Shown piece after piece: positions 24,924 to 32,241 of a stretch of 38,399 bases of DNA; the stretch's first letter is position 1; the number at the start of each line of letters is the position of its first letter. The DNA comes from an uncultured Dysgonomonas sp. (GTDB lineage: Bacteria; Bacteroidota; Bacteroidia; Bacteroidales; Dysgonomonadaceae), in assembly GCA_937875275.1 (NCBI GenBank), contig CALNCC010000011.1, positions 1 to 38,399 on the forward strand, in the 5' to 3' direction. The translations under genes were made by a program, and so were the position numbers. The notes under the pieces are model-generated. The model was not told where the DNA came from. It saw only the letters and a program-made list of their open reading frames with translations, and searched no databases.

Positions 24924-25580
24924 CTATTCTTTCTCGCCATAGGCCAGGTCGCCGGCATCCCCTAAGCCGGGAACAATATATGCTTGCTCATCCAGCTCCG
25001 GATCAATGGCTGCAACCCACAGCGTCGTATTTTCTGCCGGGAAATTCTTCTTACAATAATCTATCGCCTGTTGGCTGGCTATGATAGTCGCTATATGCAA
25101 ATGCTTGGGCTTCCCTTTTGTCAACAGTGCCTGATAAGCCAAATCCATACTGGCTCCGGTGGCCAACATCGGATCAGCCAATATCAATACCTTACCTTCA
25201 ATCTTCGGTGATGCTATATATTCTATGTGAACATGGAAAGTCGCATGATTCTCTTTATACTTGCGATATGCCGATACAAAAGCACTTTCGGCATTGTCAT
25301 AATAGTCCAATATGCCATGATGAAAAATAAGTCCAGCTCTAAGTATCGTCCCTATCACGATGCTGTCAGACGTAATTGTTGTGCGAGATACACCTAATGG
25401 AGTGGTAGTTTCTATTTCTTTATACTCCAACGACTTGCTTATCTCATAAGCCATTACCTCGCCTATGCGTTCAACGTTACGTCTGAATCTCAACCTGTCG
25501 GTTTGGATATCTACATCACGCAATTCACTTACAAACTTATTCAACAAGGTATTCTCTTCCGAAAGATTTATTATTTCCAT
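24924..25580 (-). CDS. upp: Uracil phosphoribosyltransferase
   Basis: Salvages uracil to UMP with PRPP. The 218 residues are normal. The PRPP loop DPMLATGAS (136-144) and the uracil-binding tail YIVPGLGDAGD are diagnostic, and GTILRAGLI is present. Cytoplasmic. It follows aroE by 73 nt on the same strand with no terminator in between, so it may be read from aroE. The leader carries a run of eight Ts (minus strand, 25619-25626), noted separately. Together with pyrB and the nucleoside kinase it makes pyrimidine supply a theme of this window. Confidence 0.96.
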   Translation of the reverse strand: MEIINLSEENTLLNKFVSELRDVDIQTDRLRFRRNVERIGEVMAYEISKSLEYKEIETTTPLGVSRTTITSDSIVIGTILRAGLIFHHGILDYYDNAESAFVSAYRKYKENHATFHVHIEYIASPKIEGKVLILADPMLATGASMDLAYQALLTKGKPKHLHIATIIASQQAIDYCKKNFPAENTTLWVAAIDPELDEQAYIVPGLGDAGDLAYGEKE

Positions 25581-25653
25581 ACTTTTCTTATTTATATTCT
25601 CAGCCTAATAAAAAGGGCAAAAAAAACAGAGGCTATATCGTTATTATTATTTG

Positions 25654-26409
25654 TTATTTTTCTTCAGTCTCATTCCATATATTCCACGCAGCCAAAGCTT
25701 GCAGTTGCAACATTTCCAAGCCATTCTTCACCTGTGCTCCATATTCTTTCCCTTTCTTCATAAATAGGGTTTCTGCCGGATTGTACACAAGGTCGTAGAG
25801 CAAATGATCGGTCGTCAGATATTGATATGGAATATCGGGGGCATTCTCTATATTAGGGAAAGTACCCAAAGGGGTTGTGTTTACCACAACTCTGTATTCA
25901 GCCATCACGCTTTCAGTCAAATCGTCATACGACAACATCCGAGCAGATGGTTTTCGCGAAACAAGGGTTGCTTGTATGCCTAAATTCTCCAATCCTCTGA
26001 CGATGGCTTTCGACGCACCACCTGTTCCCAAGACTAATGCTTTCTTATGACATTCGCCAAGTAATGGAGCTATTGATTGCTGAAAACCAACGATATCCGT
26101 GTTGTAGCCCTTCAGGTGCATCGCCCCATCATCGGCATGTGATATGCGAATGACATTTATGGCTCCTATCTTTTTAGCCTCATCATCCAGTTCGTTCAAA
26201 AAACTTAACGTCTGCTCCTTATATGGTATCGTAACATTCACCCCTTTCAATCCTTGTACCGAAGAGAGGGTGTTCATCAACAACGAAATGTCAGGAATCT
26301 CAAAATTGAGATACTCAGCATCTAAATTCTCCCGTTCAAATTTTTCGCTGAAAAACTTTCTTGAAAAAGAATGTCCCAGCGGGTAACCTACTAATCCGTA
26401 CTTTTTCAT
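25654..26409 (-). CDS. aroE: Shikimate dehydrogenase
   Basis: Reduces 3-dehydroshikimate to shikimate with NADPH in the aromatic amino-acid pathway. The 251 residues are slightly shorter than E. coli AroE (272). GLVGYPLGHSFS at the N-terminus binds substrate, the catalytic Lys64 is in VTIPYKE, Asp105 in GYNTDIVGF, the nucleotide loop GTGGASKA (128-135) follows, and VNTTPLGTFP and NGLEMLQLQA close the active site. The NADP-specific NRTxxK loop is replaced by SRKPSAR, which is common in this phylum. A strong terminator (26446-26477) separates it from the upstream OmpH-like gene. Confidence 0.95.
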   Translation of the reverse strand: MKKYGLVGYPLGHSFSRKFFSEKFERENLDAEYLNFEIPDISLLMNTLSSVQGLKGVNVTIPYKEQTLSFLNELDDEAKKIGAINVIRISHADDGAMHLKGYNTDIVGFQQSIAPLLGECHKKALVLGTGGASKAIVRGLENLGIQATLVSRKPSARMLSYDDLTESVMAEYRVVVNTTPLGTFPNIENAPDIPYQYLTTDHLLYDLVYNPAETLFMKKGKEYGAQVKNGLEMLQLQALAAWNIWNETEEK

Positions 26410-26445
26410 TTTTTGAATAGATCAATTATTCTCGATTGAAGGTAC

Positions 26446-26477
26446 AAAAAAAGTCCCTGCAAAAACAAGAACTTTTT
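26446..26477 (-). terminator. Intrinsic terminator between the OmpH-like gene and aroE
   Basis: On the minus strand AAAAAGTTCTTG pairs with the complementary 3' arm ending GACTTTTT (12-bp stem with two G-U pairs, 26448-26477), and the T-run extends to seven Ts (26446-26452). It ends the OmpH-like transcript. Confidence 0.75.
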
Positions 26478-26494
26478 GAATCAATACTTATATA

Positions 26495-27103
26495 TTATTT
26501 CTTCGTATATCGACTGTTCAACAGGTTGATAACCTCGTCTGTTACATCATATTCTTTTCCTGCAACCAATATATTGTCGTGGCGCGTATTGCTGAATATT
26601 ATGTGATAGTTAGCAGTCTCGTTATATAGTCTTATATTCGTGATTATTGAATCTGCTACTGCTGCATTTACAACCGCATCTTCCTCTGCTCTTTCATTCA
26701 AGTGTTTCTGTTTCAGTTCTTCGTAGCTTATCTGAAGTCTTTCGAGACGAGTTCGCTCCTGATCATACTCATCCTGACCGATGAAGGCGTTTCTTTCTAA
26801 TCTTTTTTTAAATGCAGTAACCTCACGTTGAAACTCCTTTTCTTTTCCCTCCAACACCGCAGTCATTTTTTTCCATTCTTCAAATAATCGAGCGTTTTCG
26901 TCTATCGCGTATTTGTATTTGGTTATAATAGAGTCGATTGTTACATAAGCAACAGGTATGATGTGGGATGAATCACTTTTTGAGAATAGGCTTACCGCCT
27001 CAGCACTTTTGTCTGCTGTCTCGTTCGACTTCAGAACTAAAATAAACAAGATGATAATAGCAACAGCTAGAACGCCATTGATGATATAAGAAATATTCTT
27101 CAT
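26495..27103 (-). CDS. OmpH/Skp-like membrane-anchored coiled-coil protein
   Basis: A 202-residue protein with one N-terminal hydrophobic helix (about 7-25), then a periplasmic domain. The order is a short strand VAYVTIDSIITKY, a long charged coiled coil (about 70-145) rich in Glu, Lys and Arg, and a C-terminal beta segment ANYHIIFSNTRHDNILVAGK. This is the layout of OmpH/Skp chaperones, which hold unfolded outer-membrane proteins in the periplasm. Unlike classical Skp it seems to keep its N-terminal helix as an anchor, since no clear signal-peptidase site is visible. It has its own -7 box at 27206-27213 and terminator at 26446-26477. Confidence 0.8.
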   Translation of the reverse strand: MKNISYIINGVLAVAIIILFILVLKSNETADKSAEAVSLFSKSDSSHIIPVAYVTIDSIITKYKYAIDENARLFEEWKKMTAVLEGKEKEFQREVTAFKKRLERNAFIGQDEYDQERTRLERLQISYEELKQKHLNERAEEDAVVNAAVADSIITNIRLYNETANYHIIFSNTRHDNILVAGKEYDVTDEVINLLNSRYTKK

Positions 27104-27205
27104 TCTATATTTTGTTTGTTACACTTACAATTACAATTTAAAGCTAAGCTATGCAACTTATTTTCACGGATCGTGATATTCTATTTTTTTAATTTGATTG
27201 CGGAG

Positions 27206-27213
27206 CAAAGATA
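27206..27213 (-). promoter_or_regulatory. -7 box of the OmpH-like gene
   Basis: TATCTTTG on the minus strand, exact TAnnTTTG, about 100 nt before the ATG at 27103. The -33 element is unclear. Confidence 0.45.
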
Positions 27214-27264
27214 ATCGGATGATAAAATAAAACCATGAATTTAAGCATAAAAGTTCTAAAAAAA

Positions 27265-27295
27265 TTGCTATTTCCCTTTTGTGTTAATACTTTTA
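27265..27295 (+). promoter_or_regulatory. Possible pepD promoter
   Basis: TTG (27265-27267), a 20-nt spacer and TACTTTTA (27288-27295; one mismatch to TAnnTTTG) precede the pepD ATG by about 42 nt. Confidence 0.35.
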
Positions 27296-27337
27296 TGAAA
27301 AATCGAACATATAAATAAAACTCAATTATCAATTGAT

Positions 27338-28798
27338 ATGAATATTAAAGACTTAAAACCTTCGGAAGTTTGGTATTATTTCGGTGAGATATGCAAGATA
27401 CCAAGACCGTCGAAAAAGGAAGAAAAAATAAGAGCTTATTTAAGAAGTTTTGCAAAAGAGCAGGGTTTAGATCTCAAAGAAGATGAGATCGGTAATATCG
27501 TTATCTACAAAGCAGCAACAAACGGTTGTGAAAACATGCAAACCGTCATCCTGCAAGGTCATGTCGATATGGTTTGTGAAAAGAATAGTGATACAATTCA
27601 TGATTTCGAAACAGACCCGATAGAAACATACGTAGATGGTGATTGGTTGAAGGCTAAGGGCACAACCCTCGGAGCTGACAACGGGCTGGGAGCCGCTGCC
27701 GCATTAGCTATCCTGGCATCGAAGGACATCCGGCACGGGGCGTTGGAATGTCTTTTTACGGTTGACGAAGAAACAGGCCTGAATGGCGCGCAAGCTCTCG
27801 GAAAAGATTTGTTGGATGGGAAAATCCTCATCAACCTCGATACAGAGGAAGAAGGGGAGGTGTATGTCGGATGTGCCGGTGGAAAAACGACGAACATTGT
27901 TGTCAACTACGAAAGCGCGACTCCTCCGATAAATCTGTTTTGGTTCAAGATACAAGTTAATGGGCTCAAGGGGGGGCACTCCGGAACAGATATCGACAAG
28001 GGATTGGGTAACGCAAATAAGATATTGAACCGTTATTTGTGGACACTGAACCGAAAATACGGCATTTATTTAGCAGATATCAAAGGGGGAAATCTCCACA
28101 ATGCTATACCTCGCGAGGCTTCTGCAACAGTCGGCATCGCATACGGAGAGAAGGAGAGTGCGATAATAAAACTGAATGTTCTTCTGGCCGAATTGACAGA
28201 TGAGTTGAAACATACCGATGCTAATGTGAATCTGGCAATAGAATCGACAGATAAACCGACATCTATTATAGACAAGGAAAATTCTGACAAACTATTGAAT
28301 GCCTTATACGCTTGTCCTCATGGTGTCTTGAGTATGAGTTTCGATGTTCCCGGCATGGTGGAAACATCTACAAATCTCGCTTCTGTGAAAATGGGGGAAA
28401 GCAATACAATACAGATATGCACGAGCCAACGCAGTTCAGTAGAATCGCTTAAAGACAATGCGAGCAACATGGTCAATGCTGCATTCTCGTTAGTCGGAGC
28501 ACAAGTGAAATCGTCGGACGGCTATCCCGGATGGAAACCGAATGCCGATTCTGCGATACTGAAAGTTGCCGAGAAAGTGTATTGCGATCTGTTTGCAACT
28601 AAACTGAAGGTGATGACGATACATGCCGGATTGGAATGTGGTATCATTCTCGAAAAGTATCCACAGTTAGATATTATTTCGTGTGGTCCAACAATCACCG
28701 ATGCGCACTCGCCAAGCGAACAGACAAATATCCCTTCTGTCGATCGTTGGTGGACTTTCTTGTTGGGTATATTGGCAGACATCCCTCAAAAGAATTAA
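27338..28798 (+). CDS. pepD: Aminoacyl-histidine dipeptidase (beta-Ala-His dipeptidase), M20 family
   Basis: A cytoplasmic dizinc peptidase that hydrolyses Xaa-His and other dipeptides. The 486 residues match PepD. Metal and catalytic residues are in LQGHVDMVCEKN (His75, Asp77), LGADNGLGAAAAL (Asp114), TVDEETGLNGA (Glu144, Glu145) and GPTITDAHSPSEQ near the C-terminus. The lid/dimerisation domain covers about residues 190-380 with GLKGGHSGTDI. It has a possible promoter at 27265 and ends in a strong terminator at 28824-28860. No known partner is adjacent. Confidence 0.95.
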   Translation: MNIKDLKPSEVWYYFGEICKIPRPSKKEEKIRAYLRSFAKEQGLDLKEDEIGNIVIYKAATNGCENMQTVILQGHVDMVCEKNSDTIHDFETDPIETYVDGDWLKAKGTTLGADNGLGAAAALAILASKDIRHGALECLFTVDEETGLNGAQALGKDLLDGKILINLDTEEEGEVYVGCAGGKTTNIVVNYESATPPINLFWFKIQVNGLKGGHSGTDIDKGLGNANKILNRYLWTLNRKYGIYLADIKGGNLHNAIPREASATVGIAYGEKESAIIKLNVLLAELTDELKHTDANVNLAIESTDKPTSIIDKENSDKLLNALYACPHGVLSMSFDVPGMVETSTNLASVKMGESNTIQICTSQRSSVESLKDNASNMVNAAFSLVGAQVKSSDGYPGWKPNADSAILKVAEKVYCDLFATKLKVMTIHAGLECGIILEKYPQLDIISCGPTITDAHSPSEQTNIPSVDRWWTFLLGILADIPQKN

Positions 28799-28823
28799 GA
28801 TAAAATCGACACGTTCATCGTAT

Positions 28824-28860
28824 AAATAGAGGAATGCCCAATCAGGTGTTCCTCTATTTT
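28824..28860 (+). terminator. Terminator after pepD
   Basis: AAATAGAGGAA (28824-28834) pairs with TTCCTCTATTT (28849-28859), an 11-bp perfect stem ending in T residues. The T-run is short (four). Confidence 0.7.
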
Positions 28861-28955
28861 GAGTATTGGAGGTATACTCATAAACTGGAAGAAAAGAGAA
28901 TTACACTCAATTGCAAAAGAGTATAATAGAGATTATATATCCAACAGGAAATTGT

Positions 28956-28963
28956 TACCTTTG
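28956..28963 (+). promoter_or_regulatory. -7 box upstream of the DUF4199 gene
   Basis: TACCTTTG, exact TAnnTTTG match, followed by ATGAGCAATT. It predicts a leader of about 130 nt before ATG 29100. A weaker TACCTTTC lies at 29059. Confidence 0.4.
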
Positions 28964-29099
28964 CATGAGCAATTATCTATATCAGAGTTCCTGATTGCTG
29001 CATATAGATATAGATTGCAAGAAAGAAGGTTACAATCAAAAACAGGAGTGATTTATGTTACCTTTCGGACAAAAAAGAAGAAAACAACAACAAATCGAT

Positions 29100-29648
29100 A
29101 TGACAGAAAAAATAGAAGAAGAACAGCCATCATTCATGCAACTGGCGATGCACTATGGAGCCATATTGGGTGTCTTTTGGCTATTCAAATATCTGTTTGT
29201 TATTGGCGATGGATTCACAAACCATGTGTTCATATTCCTTTTTTACTTGTTGAACGTAGGAACTTTTATGCTCGTATATTACATCTATATTAAATACAAG
29301 AGCACCATTGTCGGGCAAGGCAAAAAACTGCTACACGGCGCACTGTTCATCGCTCTCACATGTTTCTTCGCTTCTTTTTTCGAGGGATTGATAATGTTTA
29401 TCCATTACAAATTTATCCATCCCGAGTTTTTCCAGAATATGATCAGCCCATACATCGAGATGGTAAATAAATTCCCCGCTCCTGAAGGCGTTGATACAGC
29501 ACAGTTTGACACGATAAAAAAAACATATATCGGAATTTTTTCGAATAGCGCTTTATATATTGTCTCCAATTTTATGGGAAATACAATATTAGGTTTTATC
29601 TTAGCACTCCTTATCGGAGCTATAAGTCCGAAAGTAAACAACAACTAA
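29100..29648 (+). CDS. DUF4199 membrane protein
   Basis: A 182-residue protein of unknown function with four hydrophobic segments (about 15-35, 40-60, 72-95 and 150-175), found widely in Bacteroidetes next to glycosyltransferases. I chose ATG 29100 (MTEKIEEEQPSFMQLAMHYG), since relatives begin with a short acidic stretch before the first helix. ATG 29055 would add a basic, low-complexity 15 residues (MLPFGQKRRKQQQID). The gene lies 10 nt before the GtrB-like glycosyltransferase, so the two are cotranscribed and may act together at the membrane, but nothing in the sequence reveals the activity. Confidence 0.75.
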   Translation: MTEKIEEEQPSFMQLAMHYGAILGVFWLFKYLFVIGDGFTNHVFIFLFYLLNVGTFMLVYYIYIKYKSTIVGQGKKLLHGALFIALTCFFASFFEGLIMFIHYKFIHPEFFQNMISPYIEMVNKFPAPEGVDTAQFDTIKKTYIGIFSNSALYIVSNFMGNTILGFILALLIGAISPKVNNN

Positions 29649-29658
29649 AGGGAACCCG

Positions 29659-30609
29659 ATGGATATATCTGTTGTCATACCATTGTATAACGAAGAAGAG
29701 TCTTTGCCTGAGCTTAGTGCGTGGATAAAACGCGTGATGGACGATAACGGCTTTTCGTATGAAATATTCTTTGTTGACGATGGCAGCACAGACGATTCGT
29801 GGAATATCATTACCACCCTGAAGGAACAATACCCCGAAATAAGAGCAATCCGATTCAGACGCAACTACGGCAAATCGCCTGCCCTATATTCCGCTTTTCA
29901 ACGAGTAGAGGGAGATGTTGTGATAACTTTAGACGCCGACCTGCAAGACAGTCCGGACGAGATCCCAGCCTTGTACAAGATGATTACCGAAGATGGGTAT
30001 GATCTGGTGTCGGGTTGGAAGAAAAAACGCTATGACCCTATCAGTAAAACGATACCGACAAAGCTATTCAACGCCACGGCACGTATGGTTTCGGGCATCA
30101 AGCTGCACGACTTCAACAGCGGCATCAAGGCATACAAGAAAGCTGTAGTAAAAAACATAGAGGTGTATAATGATATGCACCGCTACATTCCCTACTTAGC
30201 CAAGAACGCGGGATTCAAAAGGATAGGAGAAAAAGTAGTACAGCACCGCTCCCGCAAATACGGAAAAACAAAGTTCGGAGGAATAAGCCGTTTCTTCAAC
30301 GGGTACCTCGACCTGATGGTGCTTTGGTTCCTCTCCGCATTCGGACGTAAGCCTATGCACTTCTTCGGTGTATTGGGTACGTTGATGTTCTTTGTCGGAC
30401 TAATCGCCGTTATACTTGTCGGAGCAAGCAAGTTATACGCTATAAGCAAGGGTGTCGCGCATCCATTGGTAACAACATCGCCATACTTCTATATATCACT
30501 GACAACAATGTTGTTAGGAACACAACTCTTTCTCGCGGGTTTTTTAGGGGAAATGATCTCCCGGAATGCCTCCGAGCGGAACAGCTATAAGATAGAAGAT
30601 GAAATATAA
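29659..30609 (+). CDS. GT2 glycosyltransferase with two membrane helices (GtrB/ArnC-like)
   Basis: A 316-residue enzyme of the polyisoprenyl-phosphate glycosyltransferase kind. The GT-A domain begins MDISVVIPLYNEEES, with VDDGSTDDSW at 39-48 and DAD at 92-94 in LDADLQDSPDE. A membrane-proximal FGGISRFFNGYLDL segment is followed by two C-terminal transmembrane helices (about 235-260 and 275-300). Such enzymes move a sugar from a nucleotide donor to undecaprenyl phosphate on the inner face of the membrane. The sugar is unknown. It follows the DUF4199 gene and is closed by an intrinsic terminator at 30617-30648. Confidence 0.9.
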   Translation: MDISVVIPLYNEEESLPELSAWIKRVMDDNGFSYEIFFVDDGSTDDSWNIITTLKEQYPEIRAIRFRRNYGKSPALYSAFQRVEGDVVITLDADLQDSPDEIPALYKMITEDGYDLVSGWKKKRYDPISKTIPTKLFNATARMVSGIKLHDFNSGIKAYKKAVVKNIEVYNDMHRYIPYLAKNAGFKRIGEKVVQHRSRKYGKTKFGGISRFFNGYLDLMVLWFLSAFGRKPMHFFGVLGTLMFFVGLIAVILVGASKLYAISKGVAHPLVTTSPYFYISLTTMLLGTQLFLAGFLGEMISRNASERNSYKIEDEI

Positions 30610-30616
30610 GGGGAAG

Positions 30617-30648
30617 TACCAATTTTGAAAGAAGTTGGTATTTTTTTT
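30617..30648 (+). terminator. Intrinsic terminator after the GtrB-like gene
   Basis: TACCAATTTT pairs with GAAGTTGGTA (10 bp with G-U pairs) around a GAAA tetraloop, followed by eight Ts. It lies only 22 nt before the nitroreductase ATG, so it separates the two genes or limits readthrough into the next one. Confidence 0.85.
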
Positions 30649-30669
30649 AATTATAAAGGTCAACATATT

Positions 30670-31182
30670 ATGAATTTGAAAGAACTGATAGAGAATCGCT
30701 ATTCAGTAAGAACCTATTTATCAAAAGCAGTAGAGGATGATAAGCTGAACTACATCCTCGAGTGTGCAAGGCTGGCTCCGTCGGCATGTAATTTTCAACC
30801 ATGGCAATTCTACGTAGTAGCCGGTGCAGACAAGAAACAAGAAATCATAAGATCGTATGAAAGAGAGTGGGTGAAGAATGCCCCGGTTTTTGTTGTTGTG
30901 TGCGCTGATAAATCGCAGTCGTGGGAACGCGCTGACGGAAAGAACTCATCGGATATAGATGCATCAATAGCTGCCCAACACATCTGCTTAGCCGTAGCCG
31001 AACAAGGATTGGGCACTTGCTGGATATGCAACTTCAAAGCTGAGATATTATCAGAGGCACTCGATCTCCCAAAACATATTGAACCGATCGCTATTTTTCC
31101 GATAGGGTACATTGACACAGAGAAAGGGAATGCGCCTGAAAAGAAACGTAAAACGTTGGCAAAAGTAACAAAATGGATTTAA
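30670..31182 (+). CDS. Nitroreductase family protein
   Basis: A compact 170-residue flavoprotein of the nitroreductase superfamily. The FMN-phosphate-binding start ENRYSVRTYL, the APSACNFQPWQFYVV stretch and the GLGTCWICNF segment are typical, and IFPIGY is near the end. These enzymes reduce nitro groups, quinones or flavins with NAD(P)H; the physiological substrate is not evident. ATG 30670 is chosen over the TTG at 30625, which lies in the terminator hairpin. The stop overlaps the mntP start by 10 nt. No strong promoter was found between the terminator and the gene. Confidence 0.88.
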   Translation: MNLKELIENRYSVRTYLSKAVEDDKLNYILECARLAPSACNFQPWQFYVVAGADKKQEIIRSYEREWVKNAPVFVVVCADKSQSWERADGKNSSDIDASIAAQHICLAVAEQGLGTCWICNFKAEILSEALDLPKHIEPIAIFPIGYIDTEKGNAPEKKRKTLAKVTKWI

Positions 31183-31775
31183 TTTCGATGATACTCCTCG
31201 CCATCGGATTGTCGATGGACAGCTTGGTTGTCGCTCTTACCAGTGGAGCAATTCTCGGCAACCACAAACCGTCGAGCGTATTGAAAATATCCGGTATACT
31301 GGGCATAACGCAAGCTGCACTCACAGCCTTAGGCTGGCTTGTTGGGTCTACTTTCGCAAAAGCGATCGATCAGTACGACCATTGGCTGGCATTCGCCATA
31401 TTAACTTTTTTGGGAGGTAAAGTCATCTATGAAAGCATGAAGAAGGAGAGCGAAAAGCCGGCCTTCAACCCTTTGAGTAAGCGGGTAATGTTTAGCCTTG
31501 CCGTAGCGACGAGTATCGATGCCACAGCTGTTGGATTATCATTGTCATTGGTGCGGATTCCGATTGTAGAGCCGATAATTGTTATTGGCATCACAACGTT
31601 TCTTGTCGCTGCCTTCGGGCTTGTATTCGGCAGTAAAATAGGACAACGCTACAATTTGCAATTAAACATATTCGGAGGCATAATCCTTATCCTCATCGGT
31701 TGCTGGATATTGGCTAATCACACTATTTTCGCTGTGGAAGATAATTTAAGAGTTCTTAGTATGCTGGGGAAGTAA
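31173..31775 (+). CDS. mntP: Manganese efflux pump MntP
   Basis: A six-helix inner-membrane exporter of Mn2+ that protects against manganese excess. The 200 residues are slightly over the E. coli length. The duplicated half-motifs GLSMDSLVVA (Asp16) and ATSIDATAVG (Asp116) hold the conserved acidic pair needed for transport. It overlaps the nitroreductase stop, so the two are translationally coupled. I saw no yybP-ykoY-like riboswitch before it, which elsewhere controls this gene. Confidence 0.93.
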   Translation: MDLISMILLAIGLSMDSLVVALTSGAILGNHKPSSVLKISGILGITQAALTALGWLVGSTFAKAIDQYDHWLAFAILTFLGGKVIYESMKKESEKPAFNPLSKRVMFSLAVATSIDATAVGLSLSLVRIPIVEPIIVIGITTFLVAAFGLVFGSKIGQRYNLQLNIFGGIILILIGCWILANHTIFAVEDNLRVLSMLGK

Positions 31776-31832
31776 AACTCAATGCTTGTTAAAAGAACGA
31801 CAGCAATACAACAAATCGCCTTTTTCAGGCAT

Positions 31833-31840
31833 TATATTTG
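31833..31840 (+). promoter_or_regulatory. -7 box of the DUF4834 gene
   Basis: TATATTTG is an exact TAnnTTTG match ending 27 nt before ATG 31868. It overlaps the upstream ATG at 31838, which argues against that one as the start. Confidence 0.5.
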
Positions 31841-31867
31841 TATATACTATACCAAAAGGCAAATATT

Positions 31868-32119
31868 ATGGAACTGATTATACTACTCTCTCTGATATTA
31901 TTATTCTTTCTGATAAAAATTGTTTCCACCATAGTAAGAGGTGTTTCGTTTATCTTTGGCGGACAATCTTCTCGCCAAGATGGCGGACAACATTATAACT
32001 CGTCATACACCAACAATAATCAGACACGGGGAAACAATGATGAGAAGAAACAAAGTTCAGGGAAGGTATTCGGGCAGAATGAAGGTAAGTATATTTCCTT
32101 TGAAGAAATAAAAGAGTAG
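31868..32119 (+). CDS. DUF4834 family small membrane protein
   Basis: An 83-residue protein. One N-terminal hydrophobic helix (MELIILLSLILLFFLIKIV) is followed by a Gly/Asn/Gln-rich disordered region and a conserved acidic end NEGKYISFEEIKE. This layout matches Bacteroidetes DUF4834 proteins, whose function is unknown. The start at 31868 is supported by the -7 box 27 nt upstream. It lies between mntP and the TlpA-like lipoprotein, with a possible terminator after it at 32200-32216. Confidence 0.7.
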   Translation: MELIILLSLILLFFLIKIVSTIVRGVSFIFGGQSSRQDGGQHYNSSYTNNNQTRGNNDEKKQSSGKVFGQNEGKYISFEEIKE

Positions 32120-32199
32120 CACATCCGACACGACTGTATATTTTCTTTCTGATTTTGAATATAATATATCTTTTGTTTTTATTATATTTACAGCCTGTT

Positions 32200-32220
32200 A
32201 GACTTGTTTTAAGTCTTCTT
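32200..32220 (+). terminator. Weak hairpin before the TlpA-like lipoprotein gene
   Basis: AGACTT-GTTTT-AAGTCT followed by TCTTTTAATCTT. It is a short terminator-like hairpin between the DUF4834 gene and the lipoprotein gene, 25 nt before the latter's start. Confidence 0.4.
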
Positions 32221-32241
32221 TTAATCTTAAAATATATAGCT

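Larger units (their letters stand above)
28799..29099. other. Intergenic stretch between pepD and the DUF4199 gene
   Basis: About 300 bases. It holds the pepD terminator (28824-28860), a short hairpin GAGTAT/ATACTC (28861-28879) and an exact -7 box TACCTTTG (28956-28963) flanked by the inverted arms AATTG and CAATT. A 45-nt in-frame extension of the next gene (from ATG 29055) follows. A long overlapping plus-frame ORF from 28859 runs through the DUF4199 gene and looks like a shadow. I see no small gene or structured RNA here. Confidence 0.5.

Noticed and set aside
28859..29293. A 144-codon plus-strand frame before and into the DUF4199 gene
   Set aside because: It overlaps the DUF4199 gene in another frame, starts at a weak position right after a terminator and resembles no family; its basic, Trp/His-rich tail is typical of a shadow frame.
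31061..31175. A manganese riboswitch before mntP
   Set aside because: The mntP start overlaps the nitroreductase gene and no yybP-ykoY-like structure can be placed there.
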